Shown here: positions 17,550 through 26,295 of the stretch, one piece after another
Layout of the letters: the number at the start of each line of letters is the position of its first letter
Numbering within the stretch: the stretch's first letter is position 1
Assembly (NCBI RefSeq): GCF_030252185.1
Contig: NZ_CP126970.1
Span: 2,108,001 to 2,172,000 of the forward strand
DNA: 64,000 nucleotides
Direction: 5' to 3'
From: Corynebacterium suedekumii
GTDB lineage: Bacteria; Actinomycetota; Actinomycetes; Mycobacteriales; Mycobacteriaceae
Notes under the pieces: generated by a model
Database searches by the model: none
Seen by the model: only the letters and a program-made list of their open reading frames with translations
What the model was told of the DNA's origin: nothing
Translations under genes and position numbers: made by a program

Positions 17550-19111
17550 GCACCGACAACACCACCCCTGACCACGACTCCTCCGACAACGAGACCGAGT
17601 TCGTCTACCACACCCCCGGTGGCGGCGAGATGGACGCCGAGGGCGTCTTCGTCGACGAGGAGATCCTCGCCCCCGGCGACGGCTGGGCCACCGAGGACTT
17701 CGACGCCGAGGACTTCGACTTCGACGAAATGACCGAGGAGCAGTGGGAGGCCCTCGAACGCGCCGTCGGTGTGGAGAACCGCGAGCACCTCGAAGAGGAG
17801 CTGTGCACCGTCGCCATCGTCGGCCGCCCCAACGTGGGGAAGTCGACACTGGTCAACCGTTTCCTCGGCCGCCGCGAGGCCGTCGTCGAGGATTTCCCGG
17901 GCGTCACCCGCGACCGCATCTCCTACCTCGCCGACTGGAATGGCCGCCGCTACTGGGTCCAGGACACCGGCGGCTGGGACCCCAACTCCAAGGGCATCCA
18001 CGGATCCATCGCCCGCCAGGCGGAGATCGCCATGGAGACCGCTGACGTCATCGTCATGGTGGTGGACACCAAGGTCGGCATCACCGAGACCGACGCCGTC
18101 ATGGCACGCAACCTGCAGAAGGCCGAGGTCCCCGTGATCCTCGTGGCCAACAAGTTCGACTCGGACACCCAGTACGCCGACATGGCCGAGTTCTACGCTC
18201 TGGGGCTCGGCGACCCCTGGCCCGTCTCCGCGCTGCACGGCCGGGGCGGCGCTGACGTGCTCGACGAAGTACTGGCGAAGTTCCCGGACGAGCCCCGCAA
18301 GAAGTCGATCGTGGAGGGTCCGCGTCGCGTGGCTCTCGTCGGCAAGCCCAACGTGGGTAAGTCCTCGCTGCTGAACAAGATCTCGCACGAGGAGCGCTCG
18401 GTCGTCGACAATGTCCCCGGCACCACCGTCGACCCGGTGGATTCCCTGGTCCAGCTGGATCAGAAACTGTGGAAGTTCGTCGACACCGCCGGTCTGCGTA
18501 AGAAGGTCAAGACCGCCCAGGGCCACGAGTTCTACGCCTCGCTGCGAACCCGCGCTGCCATCGACGCGGCCGAGGTGTGCATCATGCTCATCGACGCCTC
18601 CGAACCCGTCTCCGAGCAGGACCAGCGCGTCCTCACCATGGTCCTGGAGTCCGGCAAGGCCCTGGTCATCGCCTTCAACAAGTGGGACCTCATGGACGAG
18701 GACCGCCGCTGGGAGCTCGACCGCGAACTTGACCAGCAGCTGGCCCACCTACCGTGGGTCACCCGCATCAACATCTCCGCCAAGACCGGCCGTGCCCTGC
18801 AGCGTCTCGAACCCGCCATGATCGAGGCACTGGAGAGCTGGGACAAGCGCATCTCCACCGGCCAGCTCAACACCTGGCTGCGGGAGGCCATCGCCGCCAA
18901 CCCACCGCCGATGAAGAACGGCCGCCTGCCGCGCGTGCTCTTCGCCACCCAGGCATCGACGCGCCCGCCAGTGATCGTGCTGTTCACCACCGGCTTCCTC
19001 GACGCCGGTTACCGTCGCTACCTGGAACGCAAGTTCCGCGAGTGCTTCGGCTTCCACGGCACGCCGGTCCGCATCGCGGTCCGTGTGCGGGAGCGTCGCC
19101 AGCGCAAGTAG
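17546..19111 (+). CDS. der: ribosome assembly GTPase Der (EngA)
   Basis: 521-residue double-GTPase needed for 50S ribosome assembly. The first G domain has GRPNVGKS (residues 93-100) and NKFD; the second has GKPNVGKSS and NKWD; a C-terminal KH-like domain follows ([11 protein letters not shown]). An acidic N-terminal extension of about 85 residues, rich in Asp and Glu, precedes the first domain and makes the protein longer than the roughly 440-490 residues common elsewhere. Such extensions occur in actinobacterial Der proteins. The ATG overlaps the cmk stop. Confidence 0.95.
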   Translation: MSTDNTTPDHDSSDNETEFVYHTPGGGEMDAEGVFVDEEILAPGDGWATEDFDAEDFDFDEMTEEQWEALERAVGVENREHLEEELCTVAIVGRPNVGKSTLVNRFLGRREAVVEDFPGVTRDRISYLADWNGRRYWVQDTGGWDPNSKGIHGSIARQAEIAMETADVIVMVVDTKVGITETDAVMARNLQKAEVPVILVANKFDSDTQYADMAEFYALGLGDPWPVSALHGRGGADVLDEVLAKFPDEPRKKSIVEGPRRVALVGKPNVGKSSLLNKISHEERSVVDNVPGTTVDPVDSLVQLDQKLWKFVDTAGLRKKVKTAQGHEFYASLRTRAAIDAAEVCIMLIDASEPVSEQDQRVLTMVLESGKALVIAFNKWDLMDEDRRWELDRELDQQLAHLPWVTRINISAKTGRALQRLEPAMIEALESWDKRISTGQLNTWLREAIAANPPPMKNGRLPRVLFATQASTRPPVIVLFTTGFLDAGYRRYLERKFRECFGFHGTPVRIAVRVRERRQRK

Positions 19112-19183
19112 ATCCACCCCCGCCCCGGGGAGTGGTCTCCGGTTTGCGGGACGCGCAGGACACCGGCAGTTAATGTCCAGGTT

Positions 19184-20166
19184 ATGACCCGGAACTCTGT
19201 ACCGCGCACCGCTGCCGCCCTCGTCTCCCTGGTGGGGGCGACGGGCCTTGTCGCCTGCTCCGACGATGATGCCGGGCAGGTGGTGATCACCGAGGTCGTG
19301 ACCTCCACTGCCGGCGCTCCGGCCGACGCCACCGGGACGACTGAGCCGGCTCAGTCTGGGCCCCAGTCCACGATTCCCGAGCCCCGATTCCGGACGGTCG
19401 AATCGGACACCTACACCGGGGACGGTGTACACCTGTTCACGTCTGCGTCCGGCACTGTCCACTGCCAACTTTTGGACCAGTCCACGGGTGGGTTCACCGA
19501 GGACATCGCCGGTGGCTGCTTCACCGGTCCGCCGACCGGCGAGGAAGGCCCGATGGTGATGATCTCCCAGTGGGACGCCCGTGAAGGCAGCGGAGAGTTC
19601 GCCGCAGAGCGCGAGGGAGGCTACCCCGGGCATTTCCGCGGCCCGGCCCCGTCCTCGAACCCGGGACGATGATCCACCTGGGGTCCCTGACCTGTGTCAG
19701 CCCCGACTCCGACGGCCTCGGCTGCGTCGACCTGCGCACCGGTCAAGGGTTCCAGCTCATCGGCACGGAGGTGACCACCTTCGGGCAGCGCGACTGGCCG
19801 GAGATCTTCGACGCCGGCGACGGCGTCACCCAGACCGTCGCACCCTACGTGCAGTACGACCTCGACGCCGGGCACATCACCTGCACCGACCAGATGGGGC
19901 CGGGGACGATGGCCTGCGGAAACACCACCGGCTTCGACTGGGGCGGGGACAACGCCGTCTCCTTCGATCTCCGTGGTGATACTCCCGTCGCCTCCGACAC
20001 CAGGGTCGCGGAGTTCGGCTACATCGTGGACACCACCCAGTCCGTCGGCGTCGGCGAGGTCCTCCACGGTGACCTCTTGGCCGTCAATGACGGTGAGAAG
20101 GTCACCTTCCACCGCCCCGACGGATCGAGTTTCCACGTCGGGCCGACCGGGCCCGGGGTGAACTGA
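19184..20166 (+). pseudogene. lipoprotein of unknown function with a one-base deletion
   Basis: Starts MTRNSVPRTA with a lipobox LVAC (Cys25), followed by a Thr/Ala/Pro-rich linker. The first frame runs to about GGYPG near 19624-19630 (CCCCGGG) and then loses frame, ending as ...SSNPGR. The continuing frame reads AFPRPGPVLEPGT, then HLGSLTCVS, to the TGA at 20164-20166. One extra G would join them into a protein of about 327 residues with paired cysteines. The C-terminal part (LAVNDGEKVTFHRPDGSSF) resembles the end of the lipoprotein at 20848-21423, so the two are paralogues. Function not recognised. Confidence 0.75.
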
Positions 20167-20832
20167 GTGACCGTCCCGTCTGCCTCCGATGGCCTGCAAC
20201 CACCGGCGTTTGTCCGCGAACTGGCCGGTGACGTCGACCCGGTCCCGGTCTGGCGAAACGGGATCGGCGGGATCACCTGGGACATCGGCGGTTCCTACAT
20301 CAAGGTCGGTCCACCACATCCGGAGTTCCAGCCTTCGGAGGAGGCCAGGCGCATCGCCTGGCTGCGGACACCCGAGCTGCCCTTCCAGATTCCGCGGGTC
20401 CTCGGCGTAGGCCGGGGATTTCTCCTCACCGAGAGCATTGACGCGCCCTCCGCCGTTTACCCGCAGTTCCTCACCGACCCGTTCGCCACCGCTCGGGCGC
20501 TGGGGGAGGCGCTGCGTACCTTCCACGATCACGTGCCCGTTGCGGATTGCCCTTTCACCTGGGGACCGCTGACGGGTGAGGAGGACCTCGTTGTGTGCCA
20601 CGGAGATGCCTGCACCCCGAACTGGTTGCTCAGCCCGGCACGGGAGTTCGTCGGCACGGTGGATCTCGGCGGGGTGGGACTCGATGACCGGTGGGCCGAC
20701 ATCGCCCCGGCCCTCCAGTCGCTGGCGTGGAACGGCATGGCAGGCTGTGAGGAGCATTTTCTCACCGGATACGGGATTCCACGGGACCCGGAGAAGCTGT
20801 CCCGGTATCTCGCACGCTGGAATGCCGGATGA
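20167..20832 (+). CDS. aminoglycoside-phosphotransferase-like kinase
   Basis: 221-residue kinase of the APH(3') type fold. It has the ATP-binding lysine in GGSYIKVG (K46), the catalytic-loop motif HGDACTPN (residues 145-152), the metal-binding aspartate in GTVDLGG (D166) and the following GLDDRWADIAPAL stretch seen in APH(3') enzymes. It is somewhat shorter than typical APH(3') (about 265). The GTG start at 20167 directly follows the upstream stop, so it is in an operon with the lipoprotein. Whether it confers resistance or acts on another substrate cannot be told from sequence. Base composition looks like its neighbours. Confidence 0.78.
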   Translation: MTVPSASDGLQPPAFVRELAGDVDPVPVWRNGIGGITWDIGGSYIKVGPPHPEFQPSEEARRIAWLRTPELPFQIPRVLGVGRGFLLTESIDAPSAVYPQFLTDPFATARALGEALRTFHDHVPVADCPFTWGPLTGEEDLVVCHGDACTPNWLLSPAREFVGTVDLGGVGLDDRWADIAPALQSLAWNGMAGCEEHFLTGYGIPRDPEKLSRYLARWNAG

Positions 20833-20847
20833 CCTAATGTCTGAACC

Positions 20848-21423
20848 ATGAAGCCTGTGTCCTGGGGAGCTGTCGTTCTGGTGCCACTCATGTCGGTTGT
20901 ACTGACGTCGTGCGGTGGCTCGACAGAGGAGCCGGTCGTGGTGACGGAGGTGGTCACCTCCACCGCCGCAGCTCCGACGCGGGAGGAGCCTTCCTCCCAG
21001 CAGGAACCTGAGTCTGAAGGTGACGCCGAATCACCGGCGGTCAGCGAGTCGCTCCCGGATGTGGGCAACAGCGTGGTGAGGATGACGTTCACCAACGGGG
21101 GAGTGGTCAACTGCCACGCCTCGTATCAGCCTGGGCCCGTCACCATGTTGACGTGTGGTGACGCCTCTCCCGAGCTGAACTTCCCGGACATGGAGGGAAG
21201 TACCATCCAGTCCAATGCCGTGTTCGTCGACTTCAGTGGTGGTGCGCCCGTGATCACCGGATACAACTCCTCCAACATGGGCCGGGTGGAGCCGGTCCCG
21301 ATTGAGCAGGGGCGTTACCGCTTCCGCGATCTCACCCTCGTCCATGACGGGGAGCGGGCGACCTTCACCACGGCCGACGGGGACAGCTTCTGGGTGGGGG
21401 TGGACGGGTTCGGGACAGACTAG
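20848..21423 (+). CDS. lipoprotein, paralogue of the 19184-20166 product
   Basis: 191 residues with a signal peptide and lipobox VLTSC (Cys22), then a Thr/Glu/Ser/Pro-rich linker and a beta-rich domain with two cysteines (VNCHASY, MLTCGD). It shares VVVTEVVTSTAAAP with VVITEVVTSTAGAP of the other lipoprotein, and RDLTLVHDGERATF with LLAVNDGEKVTF. It starts 15 bases after the kinase gene, giving a lipoprotein-kinase-lipoprotein cluster. It ends tail to tail with the methyltransferase, overlapping by 4 bases. Function not recognised. Confidence 0.75.
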   Translation: MKPVSWGAVVLVPLMSVVLTSCGGSTEEPVVVTEVVTSTAAAPTREEPSSQQEPESEGDAESPAVSESLPDVGNSVVRMTFTNGGVVNCHASYQPGPVTMLTCGDASPELNFPDMEGSTIQSNAVFVDFSGGAPVITGYNSSNMGRVEPVPIEQGRYRFRDLTLVHDGERATFTTADGDSFWVGVDGFGTD

Positions 21424-22199
21424 GTCCGCTCGAGCACGAACGCGTCGGTCCGGTAGGGGATGGGCAGCAGTTGGCCGGGCTGATGCTCGAGGCGGTCGAA
21501 GAGGTACCAACGGAGGTTCTCGGTCATGCGGGCGCGTATCGTGTCGTCGGAACGCAGCCAGTAGGAGCGGGAGGCCATGAGGTCGTGGAGCTGCTCGACA
21601 CGCAGGTGCTGGGTCCAGCCGGTGCGTAGCTCGGAGGTGATGGTCCACGGGGCGTGGACTGCCGGCACGAAGCCGGGGCGGTGGATGTCGCCGGAGTGCA
21701 TGATGCGGGCCAGGCGGAGGATCCACGGGTGGGAGACGTCGAGGTTGTTCCACACGAGCACCACCCGGCCACCGGGGCGGACGACGCGGTCGAGTTCGGT
21801 GCAGGCGGCTGCGGCGTCGACCCAGTGCCACGTCTGGGCGCAGGTGACGGCGTCCACGGCGGCGTCGACAAGCGAGGTCGCTTCGGCGGTGGCGCGCCAC
21901 GCGGGGATGCCGCGGGAGCTGAGGATGCGGACCATGTCGGGGCTGGGGTCGGCGGCGAGGACGTCATGCGCGGCGTCGAGAAGCAGGGTGGTGAGTTTGC
22001 CGGTGCCGGCGCCGATGTCGAGGACACGGTCGAAGCCGTCGACGAGGGAGACCACCTCGGGCGGGTAGCCGGGGCGCACGGCATCGTAGACGTCGGCGCC
22101 GGTGCGGAAGGCGGACGCCGAGCGGTAGCGGTGGGCGGCGTCGGCGAATTCCGGGGCGTCCTTCGCGGACGCCCTGCGGAAGACGGGGGACAGATCCAT
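21420..22199 (-). CDS. class I SAM-dependent methyltransferase
   Basis: 259-residue methyltransferase. The SAM-binding motif I is VLDIGAGTGKL, motif II is HDVLAADPS, and a later segment AQTWHWVD is common in the ubiE/Methyltransf_11-like group. The tryptophan-rich C-terminal half (SYWLRSDDTIRARMTENL) suggests a small-molecule or lipid substrate. The ATG at 22199 lies 20 bases from the divergent ABC exporter start, so the two probably share a promoter region. Substrate unknown. Confidence 0.82.
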   Translation of the reverse strand: MDLSPVFRRASAKDAPEFADAAHRYRSASAFRTGADVYDAVRPGYPPEVVSLVDGFDRVLDIGAGTGKLTTLLLDAAHDVLAADPSPDMVRILSSRGIPAWRATAEATSLVDAAVDAVTCAQTWHWVDAAAACTELDRVVRPGGRVVLVWNNLDVSHPWILRLARIMHSGDIHRPGFVPAVHAPWTITSELRTGWTQHLRVEQLHDLMASRSYWLRSDDTIRARMTENLRWYLFDRLEHQPGQLLPIPYRTDAFVLERT

Positions 22200-22219
22200 C
22201 CCAAGTAAGATAACCCATC

Positions 22220-23683
22220 ATGATCAGACGACTCCCGCCGGCCGATGACCCGCGTTGGCTCCCGAAGACGGTGTTGTCCCGCTGGCGGTGGACCGTTCCC
22301 GCCGGGCTGTTCATGGCGGTCAGCTTCCTGTCCAACGGCCTGTCGCCGGTGATCATCGGCCGGGCCATCGACGGGGCGATCGCCGAGGTCGACCTCACCC
22401 GCCTGCTGCAGTGGATCGGCGTCCTCGCAGGCGTGTTCCTCGTGGGCATGGTGGCGTCCTGGTTCGGCCGGCGGCTGCTCAACCGGTCCATCCTGGTCAT
22501 CGGGCATGATCTGCGCATGGAGGTCACCGACCGGATCCAGGATCCCCGGGGGGTCGGCGGCCGGCGACGCACCGCCGGTGAGCTGCTGTCCATCGCCTCC
22601 TCGGACACCCAGCGGGTGGCGGACGCGGTGTTCATGGCGGTGTTCCCCGTCGCCGAGGTCGCCTCCGTGCTCTACGTGGGCGTCATGATGCTCACCATCT
22701 CCGTGCCGCTCGGCATCGCCGTGCTCATCGGCGGCCCGGTGCTCGTGTGGATCGCGCTGGTGGCGGCCGGACCGCTGCGCCGTCGCTCCGGTGTGCGCCA
22801 GGCGTCGCTCGCCCGGGCGGCGGCGACGGCGACCGACGTGGTCCAGGGGCTGCGCATCCTCAAGGGTCTCGGCGCGGTGGACACCGTCCGCGGCCGCTAC
22901 ACCGCCGTCTCCGACGAGGCGTACCACCGCACCGTTGACGCCAACGCCGCGCAGGCCCGCCTCAACGCCGTCACCGAGACCTCCGGCGCGCTCTACGTCA
23001 TCGCCGTCGCGGTCGTCGCCGCGTGGATGGCGGTCAACGGGAAGATGTCCATCGGTGAACTGATCACCGTCATCGGCCTGACCCAGTTCGTCATCATGCC
23101 GATGACCATGCTGGGCAAGAACATCGCCTCCCGCTGGGCGGCGGCACAGGCCTCGGGACGCCGCATCCGGGAGGTGCTCACCGCCCCCTTCGCGCTTGAC
23201 GACGAACGCGCGTCCCCGCCCGAGCTCCCCACCGGCCTGACCGTGGTCACCGACCACGCCCCGGACGACATCGTCCTCGCCCCACGCGACCGGGTCATCG
23301 TCGCCCCGCACTCCGCCGACCTCTTCGACGGCTCCGTGCTGGACAACATCCACCCCGACCCCGCCCGTGCCCGCGCGGCCCTGCACTGCGCCTCCGCCGA
23401 GGACATCCCCGGTGGACCCGAGCGCGAGGTGGGGGAGAACGGTCGCAACCTCTCCGGCGGACAACGCCAACGCGTCGCCCTGGCCCGGGCGATCGCCGCG
23501 GACGCCGAGGTGCTGGTCCTCCAGGACCCCACCACGGCCGTCGACTCGGTCACGGAGACGGCCATCGCGACACGGGTCGCCGAGCAACGGGGCCCGCGCA
23601 CCACCATCGTCTACACCGATGCTCCCGCCTGGAAGGCCGTCGCCGACCGGGTGCTGTCCACCGCTGAGGAGGTGACGGCATGA
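22220..23683 (+). CDS. ABC exporter half-transporter with Walker A-less ATPase domain
   Basis: 487 residues: a six-helix exporter membrane domain (about 22-300) and a shortened ATPase domain (about 335-487, some 90 residues shorter than usual). The whole Walker A region is missing; the domain goes from TVVTDHAPDD almost directly to the Q-loop-like APHSADLFDGSVLDNI, where H replaces Q. The signature LSGGQRQ is intact at 411-417. Walker B is altered (VLVLQDPTTAVD, with Q and D at the usual D and E). It is coupled by ATGA overlap to the next gene, whose ATPase has the opposite defects. Cargo unknown. Confidence 0.88.
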   Translation: MIRRLPPADDPRWLPKTVLSRWRWTVPAGLFMAVSFLSNGLSPVIIGRAIDGAIAEVDLTRLLQWIGVLAGVFLVGMVASWFGRRLLNRSILVIGHDLRMEVTDRIQDPRGVGGRRRTAGELLSIASSDTQRVADAVFMAVFPVAEVASVLYVGVMMLTISVPLGIAVLIGGPVLVWIALVAAGPLRRRSGVRQASLARAAATATDVVQGLRILKGLGAVDTVRGRYTAVSDEAYHRTVDANAAQARLNAVTETSGALYVIAVAVVAAWMAVNGKMSIGELITVIGLTQFVIMPMTMLGKNIASRWAAAQASGRRIREVLTAPFALDDERASPPELPTGLTVVTDHAPDDIVLAPRDRVIVAPHSADLFDGSVLDNIHPDPARARAALHCASAEDIPGGPEREVGENGRNLSGGQRQRVALARAIAADAEVLVLQDPTTAVDSVTETAIATRVAEQRGPRTTIVYTDAPAWKAVADRVLSTAEEVTA

Positions 23684-25434
23684 CCGCCAACGACCTGCGC
23701 TTTCCCCTGGCTGATCTGGGTCAGGTCCGCCGAGAGGTGGGTCACCAGATCGCCCGCGTGCCCGGCGCGCGGGCCCAGGGCCTGCTCGCGCTCGTGCTGC
23801 TCAGCCTCGGCGCGGGGGCGACGGTGGCGGTGCCCTGGCAGCTGGGCAGGATCGTGGACATCGTCATCGACGGTGGCCGTGACCTGGTCTCCGCCGTGGT
23901 CGTCCTGGTCATCGCGGCGATCGCCGGGGCGGTACTCAGCGCCGCCGGCTTCTTCCTCGTCTCCCGGCTCAGCGAACGGGTCATCGCCCACCTGCGTGAG
24001 GAGATGGTGGGCACCGCCCTCGGCCTGCCCGTCCACCGCGTCGAGGATGCCGGCACCGGTGACCTGGTCTCCCGCTCCACCGACGACGTGGCCATGCTGT
24101 CCTCCGCGGTCACCGAGACCGTGCCCATCCTGTCGAGCTCCCTGTTCACCATCCTCGCCACCGCCGTGGCCCTGGTGACGCTCAACTGGCAGTTCCTCAT
24201 CATCCTCGTCGTCGTCGCCCCGCTCTACTACCTCGCCTCCCGCGCCTACCTGGCCAAGGCGCCCCAGCGCTACGCCGCCGAGAGGTCGTCGATGGCCGAC
24301 CGGGCCCGCAAACTGCTCGAGGCCATCCACGGCCGGCATACCGTCCGGGCCTACCGGATGGAGGCCGAGATGCACGAACGCATCCGGGTGACCTCCCAGG
24401 CAGTGGTCGACCACGGGTTCGCCGCCCGGATGACCATGATCGTGCTGCAGGTGTGGATGTCGGTCGGCGAGTTCCTCATCCTCGCCGGCGGCCTCCTCGT
24501 CGGCTACCTCACCGTGCGGGAGGGCGTGCTCACCGTCGGTCAGGTCACCGCCGCCATGCTCATGCTCATCCGCCTGCGCGGGCCGCTGATGATGTTCATG
24601 CGGGTGCTCGACACCGTCCAGTCCGGCTACGCCTCACTGACCCGCATCGTCGGTGTCGTCGTCGATCCGCCCGCTCCGGTCCCGGACTCCGGGGCGCCGG
24701 CCGCGCAGGGTCGGGTGGACATGGACGACATCAGCTTCAGCTACGGCGACGACTGGGCCGTCCGGGACGTCGACCTGCACATCCGGCCCGGCGAGACCGT
24801 CGCCCTCGTCGGCGCCTCCGGGGCCGGCAAGACCACCGTCGCCGCCCTGCTCGCCGGCCTGCGGATCCCGGACGAGGGCAGCGTCCTCGTCGACGGGGTC
24901 CCCGTGTCCTCCCTGTCCGATGCCGAGCGCGTCGCCCGGCTGGCCATGATCTCCCAGGACGTCCACGTGTTCTCCGGCACCCTGCGCGAGGACCTCACCC
25001 TGGCGAAACCGGACGCCACCGACGACGAACTCCTCGCCGCGCTCGATCGCGTCCGGGCCGACTGGATTCATGACCTCGTTGACGGCCTGGACACCGAGGT
25101 CGGTGCCCGCGGCCACCAGCTCGAACCCGTCGAGGCCCAGCAGCTGGCCCTGGCCCGGATCCTCCTGCTCGACCCGAAGGTGGTGGTCATGGACGAGGCC
25201 ACCGCCGAAGCCGGATCCGCCAGCGCCGGTGAACTCGAGATCGCCGCCGAGGAGGTCACCCGGAATCGGGCGGCCCTGGTCATCGCCCACCGCCTCGACC
25301 AGGCGGCCCGCGCCGACCGGGTCGCCGTCATGGACCAGGGGCGCATCGTTGAACAGGGCACCCATGCAGAACTCGTCGCCGCCGGCGGACGCTACACCGA
25401 CCTGTGGTCCGCCTGGTCGAGGGGGCGCGCATGA
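23680..25434 (+). CDS. ABC exporter half-transporter with degenerate signature motif
   Basis: 584 residues with an exporter membrane domain (about 30-320) and an ATPase domain of normal length. Walker A GASGAGKT (378-385), Q-loop MISQDVHVF, Walker B VVVMDE (501-506) and the H-loop IAHR are present. The LSGGQ signature is replaced by LEPVEAQQ (481-488) and the D-loop is unusual (AEAGSAS). Together with the preceding subunit, one composite site (this Walker A/B with the partner LSGGQ) can form and the other cannot. The stop overlaps the start of a lipoprotein esterase gene, hinting at a shared pathway. Confidence 0.88.
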   Translation: MTANDLRFPLADLGQVRREVGHQIARVPGARAQGLLALVLLSLGAGATVAVPWQLGRIVDIVIDGGRDLVSAVVVLVIAAIAGAVLSAAGFFLVSRLSERVIAHLREEMVGTALGLPVHRVEDAGTGDLVSRSTDDVAMLSSAVTETVPILSSSLFTILATAVALVTLNWQFLIILVVVAPLYYLASRAYLAKAPQRYAAERSSMADRARKLLEAIHGRHTVRAYRMEAEMHERIRVTSQAVVDHGFAARMTMIVLQVWMSVGEFLILAGGLLVGYLTVREGVLTVGQVTAAMLMLIRLRGPLMMFMRVLDTVQSGYASLTRIVGVVVDPPAPVPDSGAPAAQGRVDMDDISFSYGDDWAVRDVDLHIRPGETVALVGASGAGKTTVAALLAGLRIPDEGSVLVDGVPVSSLSDAERVARLAMISQDVHVFSGTLREDLTLAKPDATDDELLAALDRVRADWIHDLVDGLDTEVGARGHQLEPVEAQQLALARILLLDPKVVVMDEATAEAGSASAGELEIAAEEVTRNRAALVIAHRLDQAARADRVAVMDQGRIVEQGTHAELVAAGGRYTDLWSAWSRGRA

Positions 25435-26285
25435 AAAGGCTGCTCACCGTGACGGCAGCTGCGCTGCTGCTCGTCGGCTGCACGATCGAGGACCCGGGAG
25501 AATCGGCGTCCGGGACGTCGTCGACGGTGCAACCGCTCACCCAGGAGACCACCGCCGCCAGCCTGGAGAAGGTGACCACCACGGTTGACGGCCGGGAGCG
25601 GACCTACCTGCGGGCGGTGCCCGCAGGGTACGACGAGACCCGCACCTGGCCCGTCGTCCTGGCCTTCCACGGCTGGCGGGAGACCGCCGAGGTGATGCGA
25701 CGGAACACCGGACTGGAGGCCGCGCGGGCGATCGTCGTCTACGCCGACGGCGTGGACCGCGCCTGGGCACCCGCGCCCTACGCGGCGACCTCCGGGGAGG
25801 AGGACCTCGCGTTTGTCCGGACAATCCTGACCGAGCTCCGGGACGAGTACCGCGTCGACCGCGGCCGGATCTTCGCCACCGGGTTCTCCAACGGCGGTGG
25901 TTTCGCCGCCTACCTCGGCTGTCAGCTCCCGGACACGTTCGCCGCCGTCGCCCCCGTCGGCGCCGCCTACTACCGGGCGATCCATGAGGGCTGTTCGGAT
26001 GAGCCGGTCGCCCGCCTGGACATCCACGGCACCTACGACCGCACCATCAACTACTACGGCGGCACCAGGCATGACACCCCCTACGAGTCGGTGCCGGTGG
26101 TGCTCGAGGGTGTCGCGGAGCGGAATCGCTGCGACGGAACCTCCATCAACCGGCGGAGTAACTCCGTGATCGAGCAGCACTGGCGGGGTTGTGACATGCC
26201 CCTGAGTCATGTCCGGGTCGGCGGGGGAGAGCACGTGTGGCCGGACGAGGCGACGGCGGAGGTCCGCGCGTTTTTCGGCGTGTAA
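25431..26285 (+). CDS. lipoprotein esterase, LpqC/PHB-depolymerase-like
   Basis: 284-residue alpha/beta hydrolase anchored outside the membrane. The ATG at 25431 overlaps the ABC stop (ATGA) and gives a signal peptide with lipobox LLVGC (Cys17); an earlier in-frame start would spoil the signal peptide. The nucleophile is S153 in GFSNGG, the aspartate is in LDIHGTYD, and the histidine is in GGGEHVWP. The family includes feruloyl esterases and mycobacterial LpqC. Translational coupling to the exporter suggests it acts on the exported compound or in the same envelope process, which is inference. Confidence 0.85.
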   Translation: MKRLLTVTAAALLLVGCTIEDPGESASGTSSTVQPLTQETTAASLEKVTTTVDGRERTYLRAVPAGYDETRTWPVVLAFHGWRETAEVMRRNTGLEAARAIVVYADGVDRAWAPAPYAATSGEEDLAFVRTILTELRDEYRVDRGRIFATGFSNGGGFAAYLGCQLPDTFAAVAPVGAAYYRAIHEGCSDEPVARLDIHGTYDRTINYYGGTRHDTPYESVPVVLEGVAERNRCDGTSINRRSNSVIEQHWRGCDMPLSHVRVGGGEHVWPDEATAEVRAFFGV

Positions 26286-26295
26286 CCTGTCACGT

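Noticed and set aside
20167..20832. Recently acquired aminoglycoside resistance gene
   Set aside because: Base composition matches its neighbours, no mobile element is close, and it sits in a lipoprotein cluster; only family similarity supports resistance.
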